Assembly (NCBI RefSeq): GCF_964204645.1
Contig: NC_134036.1
Span: 9,038,704-9,102,703 of the forward strand
Direction of reading: 5' to 3'
From: Tubulanus polymorphus
Taxonomy: Eukaryota; Nemertea; Palaeonemertea; Tubulaniformes; Tubulanidae
DNA length: 64,000 bases
Shown: positions 1 to 12,600 of the stretch, one piece after another
How positions within the stretch are numbered: the stretch's first letter is position 1
Layout: each line of letters starts with the position of its first letter
Notes under the pieces: generated by a model
Seen by the model: only the letters and a program-made list of their open reading frames with translations
What the model was told of the DNA's origin: nothing
The model's database searches: none
Made by a program: the position numbers and the translations under genes

Positions 1-3000
1 ATCTCGACATCAAGACAATATACAGAGGCATGCCAAGAACTCATAAAAAGATATCCCAATTTGGCCAGAATCTCAGCTGGTAAAGTTACAAAGCCTTGGG
101 TAAGTAATCATTATATGATATTATAATTACATTATATTATATTATAACCTTTAACTATTTGCATATTAATCTAAAACTTGGAATTTCAATGAAAAGTGAT
201 AGTTCATATCTCAAGTTGGATTCATCGAAGCAAAATCCTGAAATGTTTTTAAGGAAAAAGACTAAATACCGGTATATATGTTATAATTTTTAGCCCACTT
301 GGCCGAAGGCCATTCGGTTAGTCCCTGTGGTTGGTTGCACAGTTTTGATTTAAGTCCAAAAGTTGTCTTAAATTTTAGAAGTGATCTTAGGTTGTTAGAT
401 TGGCTATAGAACTTAGTTGGTCTTAAGTCTTAGCCGTGACTATGCAACCGGCCCTGGGTCTTAGTGTGGTCTGGCGTGCGTGTGTCATATTTCTTGTGAA
501 CGCTCTACAGACCACAGTTTTTGGCCAATCGGCTTCAAATTCACATATATTGTGTATGACCAAAACATCTCGGAGGAGTTTTATATTTGTATTAATTGGA
601 TCCAAGATGGCTGATTGGCGGCCATCTTGGTTTCTGAAATGTGAAATGAAATGGTCTATCATATGACCAAGCAAGGTCATCATATCATCCAATATGGCCG
701 CCTGGTGACCATCTTGGTTTCTGAAAATGTACAATTTTGATATTACCTGATATAATATTCCATGTAGATCTTTCATATTTCATATGAGAATGTGAAATAG
801 AAGGGTCTATCATATGACCAAACTAGGTCTTCTTAGCACCTGTCCTATTGTGCTTCGATTTTGTTTGATTAAGGTGGCTTTTAAGAAATCGTTAAGTATG
901 AAAGTGAGACACATTCGGCACTACAGAAAGAAGAGAGATAATACGTCAGCTAGCAGTAGTTACAGGAAGGCAGTTAAGGTTTCAGGTAATTTTATGAAAT
1001 AATAGTTTAGTCGTACATGTATGTATTATTAATGAAATATGGTATGATATTAAAACAGATGAATCTGTTTTAGCTTGCCGTGGTTTGAGTCGGGAGTCTC
1101 CGTCGTCGCCTGTTGGTGGTTTAGACGAAGACCGGAGTTCTTTCACAGCTTTTAAAGCGTCAGGTATTTATAAAATGAATAGTTCGTTGTTGTTCCTGAT
1201 AAAATTCCAATCAAATTACCGCATCTAATTAGATGAGTCTCTTTTAGGTCGTTGTGGTTTGAGTCGGGAGTCTCCGTCACCTGTTGGTTTTTTAAACGAA
1301 GACTGGAGTTCTTGCAAAGCTGTTAAAGCATCAGGTAGTTATAAAATGAATAGTTCGTTGTTGTTCCTGATAAAATTCCAATCAAATTACCGCATCTTAT
1401 TAGATGAGTCTCTTTTAGGTCGTTGTGGTTTGAGTCGGGAGTCTCCGTCACCTATTGTTTTTTTAAACGAAGACTGGAGTTCTTGCGAAGCTCTTAAATC
1501 GTCAGGTATTTATAAAATGAATAGTTCGTTGTTGTTCCTGAATAAATTCCAATCAAATTACCGCATCTAATTAGATGAGTCTCTTTTAGGTCGTTGTGGT
1601 TTGAGTCGGGAGTCTCCGTCACCTGTTGGTTTTTTAAACGAAGGCTGGAGTTCTTGCGAAGCTGTTAAAGCATCAGGTAGTTATAAAATGAATAGTTCGT
1701 TGTTGTTCCTGATAAAATTCCAATCAAATTACCGCATCTAATTAGATGAGTCTCTTTTAGCTTGCCGTGGTTTGAGTCGGGAGTCTCCATCACCTGTTGG
1801 TTTTTTAAACGAAGACTGGAGTTCTTGCGAAGCTGTTAAAGCGTCAGGTATTTATCTGAAATAATGGTTTAGTTGTATATATGATTGACGAAATTCTATT
1901 CAGATTATGGTATGATATTAAAACAAACGAGTCTCTTTTAGTTTGCGGTGCTTTGAGTCAGGAGTCTCCGTCGCCCGTTGGTGTTTTAGCTGAAGACCTG
2001 AGTCCTTCTGAAGTCTCAAAAAGTGGTAAGAATGATTCCAAAGTATATGAAATGTATTAATGTGAATTGAGTTCAGATGCCTCTTTTCTTTAATCTCTTA
2101 GACCAAGCTGACCTTGCTATGTTAGGAGAAAAGCGATTGTTGGACCGACCAAAGATATTCAAACTGATGAAGGCCACACTAGCGCAGCGTCGACAGGAAA
2201 TAAGAAATTCAGGCGATATACTTTTCTTCACGCAAAAGTATAAATTTTTTCAACATTTAGATTATGTGAGTGCAAATATCTTTGATTTTGAAATTTCCAC
2301 ATCAAATAAGATTTATTTGGTTGTAAAGTTTGTTTTGGATATTTTTAGATTTTCGAGGAATTTCATTTGATGGGATATGCAAGGGACTTTCTACATAATT
2401 TTTCTCAGAGATATGAATCAATGTTAGAAAAGTTAGCCACTTTGGCTATGATGAATGGAGATATTAGCGTAAGTCGCCTAGCCCGATTGATGTTGATTTT
2501 TTAAATTACGAAGTACACTTTGAAGAGTTCTGCTTGGATAATGTAATCCTGCTATTTTCATCTGTTAGCTTCAACATTTTGTCCATGTTTCAACACATGG
2601 CTAAATCTATATAGCTGCGTTCACACGACAACTAGTTAGACCGGTCTAAATCGGTCCGCACTGGGCCCACAGGATGTCGCCATGAGTATTTTACCCCAAA
2701 ATTTATGTAAATGATCATAGATTTATGATTCCCTGGCAGTTTTTTATTTGAACAATTTTGACGCAGTGTACCATATATCTGGACACATCAACCTATAATA
2801 GATTCTAGGTATTTTCCAGAACAATTTATAGGGATATCTATTCAAATATCAACATACGCTGAGATTTTAAGATAAATAATAATCCGTTAGCGTACACATT
2901 AATTTTAGGTAGTAAAGAAATTATATGAAATCTTAAAACTATATTAATAGGCTTGATAAGTAATTGCTGACGATACAATTGAATTGATATTGCAGAGTAC

Positions 3001-3695
3001 GATTTAGACCGGCTCCTAGTACCAGTTTCTCTCCACGGCACACACACAGATTTAGTTCTGTCCTAATTTAGACCCATCTAAATAATGTCGTCTAAACGCG
3101 CCTATACAGTATATGTATTCTAAACCTACGTATTTATCATTCTAGGAGGATCAGCATCAGATTGCCTTGATTGAGTTTGTACACAAGGAAACAAGCTACA
3201 ATTATTCACGTTGTATAATTTCCGTTGTTGACGTAAGTTCATTTGCCTAAGCTTGAGCTAATTATGAAAATATCTGGTACTTAAAATATTTCTGGTATTT
3301 AAAACATTTCTCTGACTTGAATTTAAGGATAGTCAAAATCTCATACAATGTTTTTATGGTTACAGTATTGGTATTTTTAGGAAGTGGACTTTGGAAAGAC
3401 CAGCAATTCAGAAAATTCAGCATTCCCAAGTATTGTTGTGGTTGGTGATGGGGTATCGTATGCGCAATATTTTCTTTCTATCGGAACAGTGCTTATCGAT
3501 TGTACCACCTACAAAGATCTATCCGGAATCAAGTTAGCATTACTGGCAACACTGGTATTGTACTACATTTTTGACCTGAACTATCCGAGACCTTTCAAGG
3601 AGTCCCTATCATTCTTTCAGGCAGTTCTATTTCAAGAAAATTGTCGTAAAGGCAATAGAACGGCCAAATTATTCAGCCATTTTACATGTAGTTAA
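1..3695 (+). CDS. 3' part of a multi-exon CACTA/TNP2-like transposase-derived gene, intact in window
   Basis: Twelve exons with GT-AG borders and consistent phases: 1-99, 874-985, 1074-1163, 1248-1334, 1419-1505, 1590-1676, 1761-1847, 1942-2025, 2102-2265, 2349-2468, 3146-3232, 3381-3695 (TAA stop). The 5' end lies outside the window. Exon 1 encodes a LIKRYPNL motif, exon 2 a basic segment starting VAFKKSL, exon 9 a helical segment with QRRQEI, and the last exon a hydrophobic domain with VVVGDG and YYIFDLNYPRP. The gene at 56.5-61.5 kb has the same order of C-terminal modules after a TNP2-like transposase core, so I infer the same family here, although no catalytic domain is visible. I see no lesion in these exons. 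The function of the C-terminal module is unknown to me. Exon calls are by eye and need RNA support. Confidence 0.72.
100..873. other. Intron 1 of the left-end gene, no separate gene seen
   Basis: The sequence runs from the GTAAGT donor after position 99 to the acceptor at 871-873. A short direct repeat of a segment reading about CATATGACCAA...GGCCGCC occurs near 600-730. The open frames here have no recognisable domain. Confidence 0.5.
1074..2025 (+). repeat. Tandem array of six duplicated exons, period about 171 bp
   Basis: Six near-identical cassettes start at 1074, 1248, 1419, 1590, 1761 and 1942. Each is an exon of 84-90 nt flanked by an acceptor ending in TTTTAG and a donor GTATTT, GTAGTT or GTAAGA, with an intron of roughly 80-95 nt. 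All exons are phase 1-1, so any number can be included without shifting the frame. They encode repeats of about 29 residues with the core LSRESPSPVGFLNEDWSS. The intron parts are as similar as the exon parts, which points to recent unequal crossing-over. The last copy is the most diverged. The repeat sits in the linker between the basic motif and the C-terminal helical domain. Confidence 0.8.
2614..3102. mobile_element. MITE-like element with imperfect TIRs (family seen again at 35474)
   Basis: The left end reads GCTGCGTTCACACGAC followed by TAGACCGGTCTAAAT. The right end is its imperfect reverse complement (TTTAGACCCATCTAAAT, then GTCGTCTAAACGCG). It lies wholly within the intron between the exons at 2349-2468 and 3146-3232. 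A second element at 35474-35756 shares the ends and the internal AATTGT-rich segment. No coding capacity. The target-site duplication was not resolved by eye. Confidence 0.55.
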
Positions 3696-3801
3696 ATAAT
3701 ACATGTAGTTGAATTCCTGGAAAATCCAGCCTTGGTAAACTAATGAGTAGTTTGAGTAAAAATACAATATTAGAATTGAAATCTGACAGTGAGATTTAAA
3801 A

Positions 3802-3938
3802 GATCAGTTTGGTGGAGCAGATTTTGTGGCCTTTTAAAGTGAGAAGGGTCAGTGTGATTCTACGAGGCATTCATTAATTCATTCATCCTGACCCTACTCA
3901 CTTTAAAAGGCCACAACATTTGCTCCACTTAGGCGATC
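3802..3938. repeat. Long hairpin (about 41-bp arms)
   Basis: Positions 3812-3852 and 3888-3928 are inverted copies with few mismatches. They contain GTGGCCTTTTAAAGTGAG on one arm and its complement on the other, with about 35 bp between them. It lies just after the stop of the left-end gene, so it could fold in the 3' UTR or be a solo fold-back element. Confidence 0.75.
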
Positions 3939-4033
3939 TTTAATTTCAGGGTCAAATTTCATCTTCAATAATAATTTTTCACTAAAACTGTATGCTATAA
4001 AACTACATTTCTGTATTGGCGGTAACTGTTAGG

Positions 4034-4150
4034 AATTTCATTTCAGGGGATATGTAAGGGATTTTCTAAGTGATTTTTCTCAAAGATATGAATCAATGAT
4101 TGAAAAGTTAGCCACTTTGGCTTGGATGAGTGGAGATATTATCATTTAGA
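4034..4150 (+). pseudogene. Duplicated, degraded copy of the exon at 2349-2468
   Basis: The run from GGAATTTCATTTCAGGGGAT to GGAGATATTATC closely matches exon 2349-2468 of the left-end gene but has lost its frame and downstream donor. At about 4450-4490 a fragment resembling exon 3146-3232 (GAGTTTGTGCACAAAGAAAC) follows. Together these indicate a partial downstream duplication of the gene's 3' end. Confidence 0.65.
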
Positions 4151-4285
4151 TGAACTAGAAAATGCGCATTCAGAAAAGAAATAAACCTGGAAAATCGGCA
4201 GAATTTTGAATTTGCTTGAACTATATATGCTCTTCTTTGATTGTGTTTTTATTTCACGCTTAAGGCTGAACTGTTCAGATATATT

Positions 4286-4652
4286 ATATTATGTTTTTTA
4301 GTGATGCAGACTGAGATGGTCAGATATATATTTTACCATGTGAATGACATGTGCTAATGCAGCTATTAAAAGGCAGCATTCTCTTAAAAAGAGCGTGTAT
4401 GTATTTGATTTACGCTTATTGTGGCCAAATACATTGGTTAAGGATTTTGATTCAATGGAGTTTGTGCACAAAGAAACCAGATACATTTTATTATGTTTTT
4501 TAGTGATGCTGACTGAGATAGTCAGATATATATTTTACCATGTGAATGACATGTGCTAATGCAGCTATTAAAAGGCAGCATTCTCTTAAAAAGAGCGTGT
4601 ATGTATTTGATTTACGCTTATTGTGGCCAAATACATTGGTTAAGAATTTTGA
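4286..4652. repeat. Two direct copies of a ~165-bp unit, period about 202 bp
   Basis: Positions about 4286-4450 and 4488-4652 are nearly identical, starting at TTATGTTTTTTAGTGATGC and running to CCAAATACATTGGTTAAG. The small plus-strand open frames in each copy are identical because of the repeat and are not credible genes. Confidence 0.8.
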
Positions 4653-4752
4653 TACTTCCTTTTTGACAATTTTAATTCAAAATAATAAAATTTTGGATTT
4701 CAAGATTAATCTCATCTTTTTGGTTTTTCTGCCGGGAATGTGTTGAGTTTTG

Positions 4753-4895
4753 CAATGTTCCCTCAGGTGTTCCGGAGTTCTACAAGTGTGTTCCCAAAAG
4801 GTGTTCTTGCAGTGTTCCCACTGGTGTTCCAGAGTTCTAAGAGTATGTTCCCAAAAGGAGTTCTCGTAATGTTCCCACAGGTGTTCCATGATTTA
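4753..4895. repeat. 57-bp minisatellite, about 2.5 units
   Basis: Units begin TGTTCCC(T/A)C and contain GGTGTTCC(G/A)GAGTTCTA and GTTCCCAAAAGG. The period is 57 bp (19 codons), so the open frame that crosses it is repetitive. No function recognised. Confidence 0.7.
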
Positions 4896-4982
4896 AGTGT
4901 TCCAAAACTCTACTCAACTGAAAATGTTCTAAGTAGTGTTCAAGATATGTTCTTAGTTTTTACAGTGTGGGATGAAATGTAG

Positions 4983-6695
4983 TAACAAATGATATATATA
5001 GTACATGGGCTATATATCACAAACGTCACTCTCGTCTCGACCTACATTGATCAGAGGTAAACAATAACACGCGCTCTCCTGGCCTGGCCCTGACGTCAGT
5101 CAACTCGACGATATGCATCTATTTTTCATCCATCGGGAATAGTCAACCTGGCGGCTTTTTCCTTTCGGATGAGACATGTGTCGTGAGATCTGTCTCTTAT
5201 ACCTTTTTAATTTTATGCCATGGGCATTATTTTGGGTCTTCGTGGGCCTAAATTTAGCGAAATTGAGTCATTAACCGTGGATTTTTGCAATGAGAGATCC
5301 TTGCACTAGCCTTTTTTGTAGATAATAGATGATAAATAATAAATAATTTATAAATAAGATAGATTATGGTTTTTGAGACCATTTATTTAACCCTTTTTTG
5401 AATGAGGTGTACAATTTCAATTATTGTGATAAAAACTTCACGTGCAATATGTAAATATGTATATAAATTATACAGTAGTTATTGTTTCTTAAATAATAAT
5501 TTTCTACATTATTCAATACAAGACTTATCACTGTCGTGGGGGGTGGCGTTTGGACGAAGTAGGATCCACTTTCTTGAGGCCAGGTCAAAAAATCTTATTC
5601 TTTATGAAGTGGCGAATGTCGGGGTGTCTTTAGACACATAGATGGGGGCAAGATACTGCGCCAGGACGAGGAGATCGTGCAGGGAGGCACTCGATATGTT
5701 ACACCGTGAGGACCTGAGGAAAAGATGCGCCGGAGCTCGGGTGACAGTGAGGTTCCGACATCGAGTCAAGGGCCCTGACTCGATAGACCCCATGGTGGAC
5801 ACCTGGCCTGTCTGGTCCGTGTAATTGGGTCAATAGTTAAGACTTACCTCTGACACTCGCTTCCTTCTCCCCTATTCCTTTTTACGAACTATAAACTTTT
5901 TGTCTCTGAAGCTGTCCATCCCTTCGGCGGAAAATTTCTGAGGATTTCCCCTTTATAGTTCCACTTCCCGGGACTACAGGACCAAGGCGGACCCTGTAGC
6001 CACGCTTATTGAGGAGACCTGACGATCACGACACCTATCGGTCGCTACCAGAGGATGACACTAAATCGCGGGCGCGTACCGGCTACATAGAAAAAAAGAT
6101 ACAGCACACGAAAAGTAAACGGCGCCTTGAAGGGAAACATATGTCATGGTTAAGTTAACTTTGAATGACGGGACGGTGTCTCAAGATCACATTTCTGCAT
6201 TACAGGGATTATTCAGACAACATCCATTTCACGTATCTAGAAGCAGTACATATTTATAGCAAGCATGCTATGTGCAAAAAGAATAAGACTCAGATATTAC
6301 GAGGGTGATGCAGCTAATCATATATCATCGGGGTATTAAGACATGATACAGAACATACCGATGGCCACAGTAGACAAGTTCCAGCCAGTAGTAAAAAGTT
6401 GGATGATAAACATTGATAAATGACACAATATCCACAAGTGTAACCACAAAATCCAATACCGCAGTAAACGACAATGTTGAGTATGTAACCTGAAGAACCT
6501 ATATACTGGGAATTAACACCAATAAAACGTTTCCAGAACATTCTAAATTACTCTATTCTCTCGACGTATCGGAGTGAGACACATGGACAACTACAGTAGA
6601 ACTGGCGTAAGTCGGACGGCTTTAAATAGGAAAATCGGCCGAATCCGAAGACCCGATTTTTTTCAGTTCATTTTCCTATTAGTTTATTAACACGA
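4983..6695. other. No gene recognised
   Basis: Several short open frames occur (about 5402-5824 on both strands, 6314-6541 minus), but none shows a domain, splice context or repeat-family signature. The sequence at 5520-6060 is locally richer in GC than its surroundings. Confidence 0.5.
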
Positions 6696-6696
6696 A

Positions 6697-6726
6697 CGTT
6701 TTCGAGACCATATCCCCTCATCAGGT
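6697..6726 (-). ncRNA. Hammerhead-ribozyme-like core at the end of the Penelope-like element
   Basis: On the minus strand CTGATGA is followed by GGGG, a loop ATATGG, then TCTC and GAAA, which matches the conserved hammerhead core with a 4-bp stem II containing two G-U pairs. Penelope-like elements are known to carry hammerhead motifs near their ends. I did not establish stems I and III or a cleavage site, so activity is not claimed. Confidence 0.4.
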
Positions 6727-6849
6727 GAAATACAAGTGAATCAAATGATTAAACTACAGTTTTATATACAACATAAGTTACAAAATTAAAAGTGCTAAAT
6801 TCTAAGGTAATTACAAACCAAGTATTTAATTACAAGCTAATTATTTGGA

Positions 6850-8343
6850 TACATTTAAGATAAAGGATGAGCCGTTTTGGAATAATTGTTGATTTAGAGT
6901 GGGTCGTTGCTCTTTAATAACCAGGACCTCCCTTATTTTACAGTCGAGATCAGATGAACGTTTGTCTAGAATTTTGAATATGTTGTCACTGAATTCCTGA
7001 TGTGACAAATTGCGAGATGTTGTCCAATCGCAGGAGTCTTTTCAAAGAGAAAAAATTCTTAATTTTGGTCGTAGTGAATGCACATTTCTGGTTAATTTCA
7101 AAATTCCTTTTAAATAGATATTTTAATTTTTCGGGCAAATAGGATTGACGGGTTACCAATATACGGTAAGGAGATGAATATATCAATTCCATCTTCATCG
7201 ACAGGTTTCGGTTTAGGTTCGGAGCTATCTTGATTTCACAAATCTATTGATACATTGATCGATGATATGGATAGGAAACGCATTAGATATAAACAGATTT
7301 TTCAAGTAATTAATTTCATCTGAAAAGATGGTCCAGTCACTGCAAATATTGTAAGCACGAAAAAGCATGGTATTTATGAGTCCTATTTTCCATTTGCACG
7401 GGCACATGGCGTTGAAATTCTTAACAAGCCCAATGTTGGAAGTTGGAATGGATGTTGGAAAATAGTCTGTAAGTGGATTCATTTCGAAATTTGCCGAAAA
7501 TATCGTCAACGTAGGTATGATGTCGGTTTGTAATTAGTTTTGGAGAGGAGCAAGTTTTCAAAATGGGCAAGACAAAAGTTGGCTAAGGTTAGACCTAAGG
7601 GGCTGCCAATGGTGACCCCCATCAACTTGCTTGAAAATCCGATTATTGCACATGAACAAACCCGAAGTTGCGATTTTCGGTAATTCTTCGAATATAGCCT
7701 GATCATATGAAGGTTTAGAGTTGGAAGCATATACATAATCGGAGACTATATCTATGGTTTCTTTCAATGGAACATTAGTGAATAGTGACTCCGAATCAAA
7801 ACTTATTAGGATATCAGAAGGTTTAAAAACGAATTGTTTCAGTTTTTAAGAAACTCCCATGTGCTATTTAGCATGAATTTAGACGGTATATGCGGTTTAA
7901 TGATTTTATCAAGATATTTAGCCAGGTTATATTCAGCAGTGTCAATCATTGAGACAACGGGTCGAAATATAAAATTATCTTTATGAACTTTGCACATACC
8001 GTATAATTTGCCTGGTTGGCTACCGCTTGGGTAGATAGAATCAAAATGTTTCTGAACTTACATACTGTTTCACATGTTTTCTCAGAAATTCACGGATTTT
8101 GGTTTCATTAGATATGACAAAATGATTTTTTCTAACATTTTTGATTTCAGTAAATTTACTTTTATCAAATACAATCTTATCTAATTTATCGAAATATTCA
8201 TTAGAGTCCAAAATAACAATGTCGTTGCCTTTGTCAAACGTGCAGATCTTAATATCCTTGTTTTTTCGAAGTTTTACAATCGTACGGTAGAAATGTCGGT
8301 TCCAGGTCGAGCCACAGACGTAAGGAACACGTACCTGACCCAT
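6850..8343 (-). pseudogene. Penelope-like retroelement, reverse transcriptase and degraded GIY-YIG-type tail
   Basis: Reading right to left: a segment with DKGND and a following D..Y pattern at 8041-8343; GKLYG.CKVHK and FRPVVSMID near 7950-8030; then GVTIGSPLGLTLANF with YVDDI at about 7500-7620; the thumb region CKWKIGLINTMLFRAY at 7225-7509; and the LKYLFKRN region at 6986-7198. This order is that of Penelope-like RTs. A further frame with EQRPTLNQQ near 6870-6930 resembles the end of the endonuclease region. The parts lie in different frames with stops, so the copy is dead and the GIY-YIG core appears deleted. It is not expected to be mobile. Confidence 0.8.
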
Positions 8344-9687
8344 CTAGATAAAGTGAGCACCTGTTTAAATTGCCGATTTATTAGTGTATTTCGGGAAATG
8401 ACTGAAATGATGATAATCAGTAGCATATTATAACTTGTGAACATATTACCTCATACACAAATCAGTTAATGCTGCACGCTGCAGTACAGCCCATTCGATG
8501 TGTTGTTATTCCAGGGAGATTAATGTTAAATTTTTTCTACTATGAATTATGATTTGTTTAAAAGACCAGTGCCAATATGAAAGGTCAACATGTGCTGAAG
8601 AGAACTGTGAAATAAAATTTCGGATTGGCCCACTACTTTTCCCGTAATTTGCTAATTACTTTACCTATAAATCCGAATAGAATCGACTAAATCCACGCCC
8701 ACCACTAAAAACTTACATACATGAATATTAACATGGCTTACTATAGGTTAGTATCTAACTGAAAAGTATATGGTTATAGCTTGGGTCTGTCTATTTGGTC
8801 TGCTAGGTCAACTTTTACGATTTTTGGGTACCAAAAACCGACTGACCTATATCATGTATACACATTTTTGTAAAATGGAGTAACTACTTGAAGATGACCA
8901 TATACTCTGCTATTAGGTTGATATGTTAGCCATCGTTTTCCGTTATATGTTTATTCATATCATTAATGATGGGCGTAGATTTTAGGTTTCAGTAAAAGAT
9001 TTGTGACGTATGCTAAAAATAGTACAGCAGTGTAACACTGCTAGGAAGGATGACGTCAATCACTATACACATAGCGCTTGCTGTACACATGTGATGCGTA
9101 TAGTTCAGACAGAATAAAAGTTCACAAGACAATTATATTTGTTGTATTACCTACAACTTTAAATTTGATACAACTACTACGCATTAAAGGAATTATTTAC
9201 AGTATCTTGCATAAGTAAATTAATAATATATGAGATTTCTTAGAAATTATAATCGCTATGATTGAACGGCAATGAGATACAGGAATGGATTTTGTTTACG
9301 AATTAGCCATTTTTATCCTTCTACAGACCTTTAGAATATTTTCACTCAATAATATTGATGTAACTATTTGTATTTGTCCAAAATATTTGTTATATCCTGT
9401 AAACAAAACTCCATTCAAAATATAAAACTCCGAAATTAAAAACCAGGGAAAATTGAAACTGTTGCGAGTTGGTCGGCAACAGCTTTTTGGCGGGAAATAC
9501 AACTAACATAAACCACAAACAAATGTGTTTTTAGATTTAATGTTCTCTGACTTAGGCTTTGCGTTAAAAACATGGTACATGCTCGATCATGGATTACTGT
9601 AATTTTGTCAAAGTTTTAGCAGCAAGAGTGACATAAGACAAACATTTTCTCCATTCACGTGAGTAAAAACCTCGTCATAACTCGCAT
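8344..9687. other. No gene recognised
   Basis: AT-rich sequence. A small imperfect inverted repeat occurs near 9060-9100 (CTATACACAT...GTGATGCGTATAG). The minus open frame at 9296-9502 has no supporting feature. The far end may contain a 5' exon of the next gene, but none could be identified. Confidence 0.4.
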
Positions 9688-12600
9688 TTGACAGCCGGTG
9701 AAAGATACAATCTATATAACAATATCACGAAAGATTTACGAAATTTGAAATTCAAGGATTCTAATACTTTTGCGAGAGAAATAAAACGGATCGAACTTGT
9801 GCTCAAGGACAGACAGTACTGGCTTCATAAAAATCAAAACGGTGAAAAAGAAGAATTTTTACAGTATTTCTCTCATGAATGCTGGGTCAAGCTTCCGCAA
9901 AATATAAAGGAATCCCATACTCTTAAGGGATGTATTACTTGCAAGTCTCGTGACGGTCATATTAGTTGTCTCCATGTCAGCAAAAAAGACAAAGGACTAT
10001 CATCTGCTTCCACTGTGTGTAGAGAGGTTCTCAAAGAAATTACCAATGCGAAACCGCCCCGTAACAAACAGAAAACGGCCGCAAGAAAGGCTGCAAAAAG
10101 AATCATCGAATTAGTAAAGCCCATTTTTGAGAAATCGTATGAAGAGCCAATTGAAGATGCTATCAAGGTAATTTCATTTCTTCAATATTTCAATATTTAA
10201 TTGTTTATATCCATTTTACTGAGTTACATATACCGTAAACAAAACCATCCAACAAATTTTTGTCTATTGCATTGCATCCTGATAGGTCTATATGCCTGGG
10301 CTGGTGCAACGCCTATTTCGTTAGTAAAAAAAATACGCACCCGAATTTCAGAATTGCTGCAATAATGTTTATTATACAGCACGTTAATCCTATTATCAAC
10401 CGCAGTCGCTTTAGTTCAAGTAGACTCCCGAGTGCAAATAGTTTTCACTTAAAAGCTACATCTTTCTTTTTAACTTATTTCCGGCGGGAAAGTCCATTTT
10501 GTTCACTATGGGCTGATAAAATGAAATTTATACACTCTACAGCGCTCACTTCTAAATAATCGGGCAATGCATTGCAAAGTTTGGAGTTCTGCATACATGT
10601 ATAATCTTAATTGCAACACTTCTCGATATCACAGAAGAGTTAATGTATTGAAACTGTTCGGTTCTATTACAGCTTATCACGATGAGACGATATGAATTGA
10701 AAGATATGTATCGGATTTATAATCTTCAATTTCAAACTGTATGTTAATCAATATTCGAATTCCATTTATTTACAGGCGGTTTATCAGAAATCAAACTCCA
10801 CTAATGAAACAATGAAAAACGCTAGAAGGAGAATACGTGACCAGTTAATTAAAGATGACGACAATCGATTATTAGCAATCGGAGATTCTTTCGCTCACCA
10901 TGACCGTCGTGTTAAGGCAACATATTTTGAGAAAATGTCCACTGCAGCAAATCGTGTTGCTCAAAGTATAATCTCCGAGGAAAGCGGTACTCAAGCAAAA
11001 AAGAATCCGGTTGGTTGTCTCGACGCCTACAATTTTGAAAGAACAGATTTTCTGTCTGAAATACGTACATTGGAGGAAAATACACATATAAACTGGTCGG
11101 AGATGGCAAGAAAATATAATGTTACTGGAAACGATGGTAAAATAAGTAAAAAAGGGGGTCAGATCTTAAAGGAATATGCGAAATTGCAAGGAATAAATGT
11201 CGACAAATTCAATACTAATGTCGTGATATCAGGAAGAGATATCCCAAAGCGTGTGAGACGCTGCAAAAAGCGTCTTTATGGTCACATCACCTTACCATGT
11301 GAGCGCAGCGCAAAGGAACTATCAAACGAAATAAAAGGAAAAATTGAAAGTGGGGAAATCAATCTGGGTGAACTTGTAGCACCGAAGGAATTCGAAAAAG
11401 AAATAATCAATTCGAATGGAGAACTCGAAGTACAGAAAGTAATTGTGTATGGTCGAAAAAGGGCGCTAGAAAATATTCGACAGGATGCACTAGACCGTCA
11501 CGAGAAATTAGGAATTCTGCGGGACTTTGACGAAAATATGTCTAACCAAGAATTGAAATCATATCTAAGTACAATCGGTGAATCTCGAAGCGCAAATTGC
11601 TGTGTCGATTCTCTTCGTCACTGTGTTCGCGATTTCCATCGGACCCGACACATGAAACTTTGGCATGACCACAGTAGTATTGCTGGACATTCACATTTCA
11701 TGGTTATGATTCAGTTTATATATGATCGCGCTGTTTATTTGACGGATGAAGAATATCGTATTAAATATCCAAAAAGAAGATCTATCAATATCCAAAAAGT
11801 CGTCGAAATACCCGAGATATATATAATCGGCCGATCTGGAGCTAGCGAGGCAGACCAATTGATATATATGGATACAAGATTAGAAGACTTGAAATCTCTT
11901 GGGTTACCTGTTATATCGAGTCAAGGTACACCGTATTATGACGTGATGCGATATTTTAGTGGTGATGGACCGGCACGCGCATTCGAAGCTGGAAATAATT
12001 CCGGCGGTCACTATCAGTGCCACTGTGGCGCGAATGCCAATTTACATGAAAATCTCGCGCACTGTTTTAGTAAATGTCATCGATCAATTGCGGAAAAACA
12101 AAACATTGTTACAAAAGGAATTATGTGGAAGAAATATGCTAACAAAATATAACCCTTTAGCAACTTAAAGGTCGATGACATCAGAGGAGAACTTTAAAAT
12201 TGATATTTCGGAGCTTAAATTGAAAGCCGACTTACAGCAAGCACTATCCGAAGAACTTTCCGGCGTAAAGCGAGTCCCAAGTGTCCTGTTCAATTCACCA
12301 ACTGCTTCCCTGGATGATTTGAATTCCAATAATTACGAAATCGTCGAAATCGAAACTCTACATGATATCGCAAATATGTCCAAGTTAATCATGGAAGAAC
12401 TACCGGAACATATAGAAAACCAGGAAATCAAACGAAAAATGAAATGTCTCCACGACCAGTTATTAGCAGGAAAGACACAGATTAAAGGGAGTGATGCCCG
12501 ATTACAACTTGTACGATTGTGCAATCACTGTGAAAGATGGGAAAAAGAAGGGTTGATATCAACAGATATTTTAAGAGTTGTATCTTCACTTGCAGAAATC

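Noticed and set aside
4344-4746. Two similar small plus-strand proteins
   Set aside because: They are identical because of the 202-bp direct repeat and have no domain.
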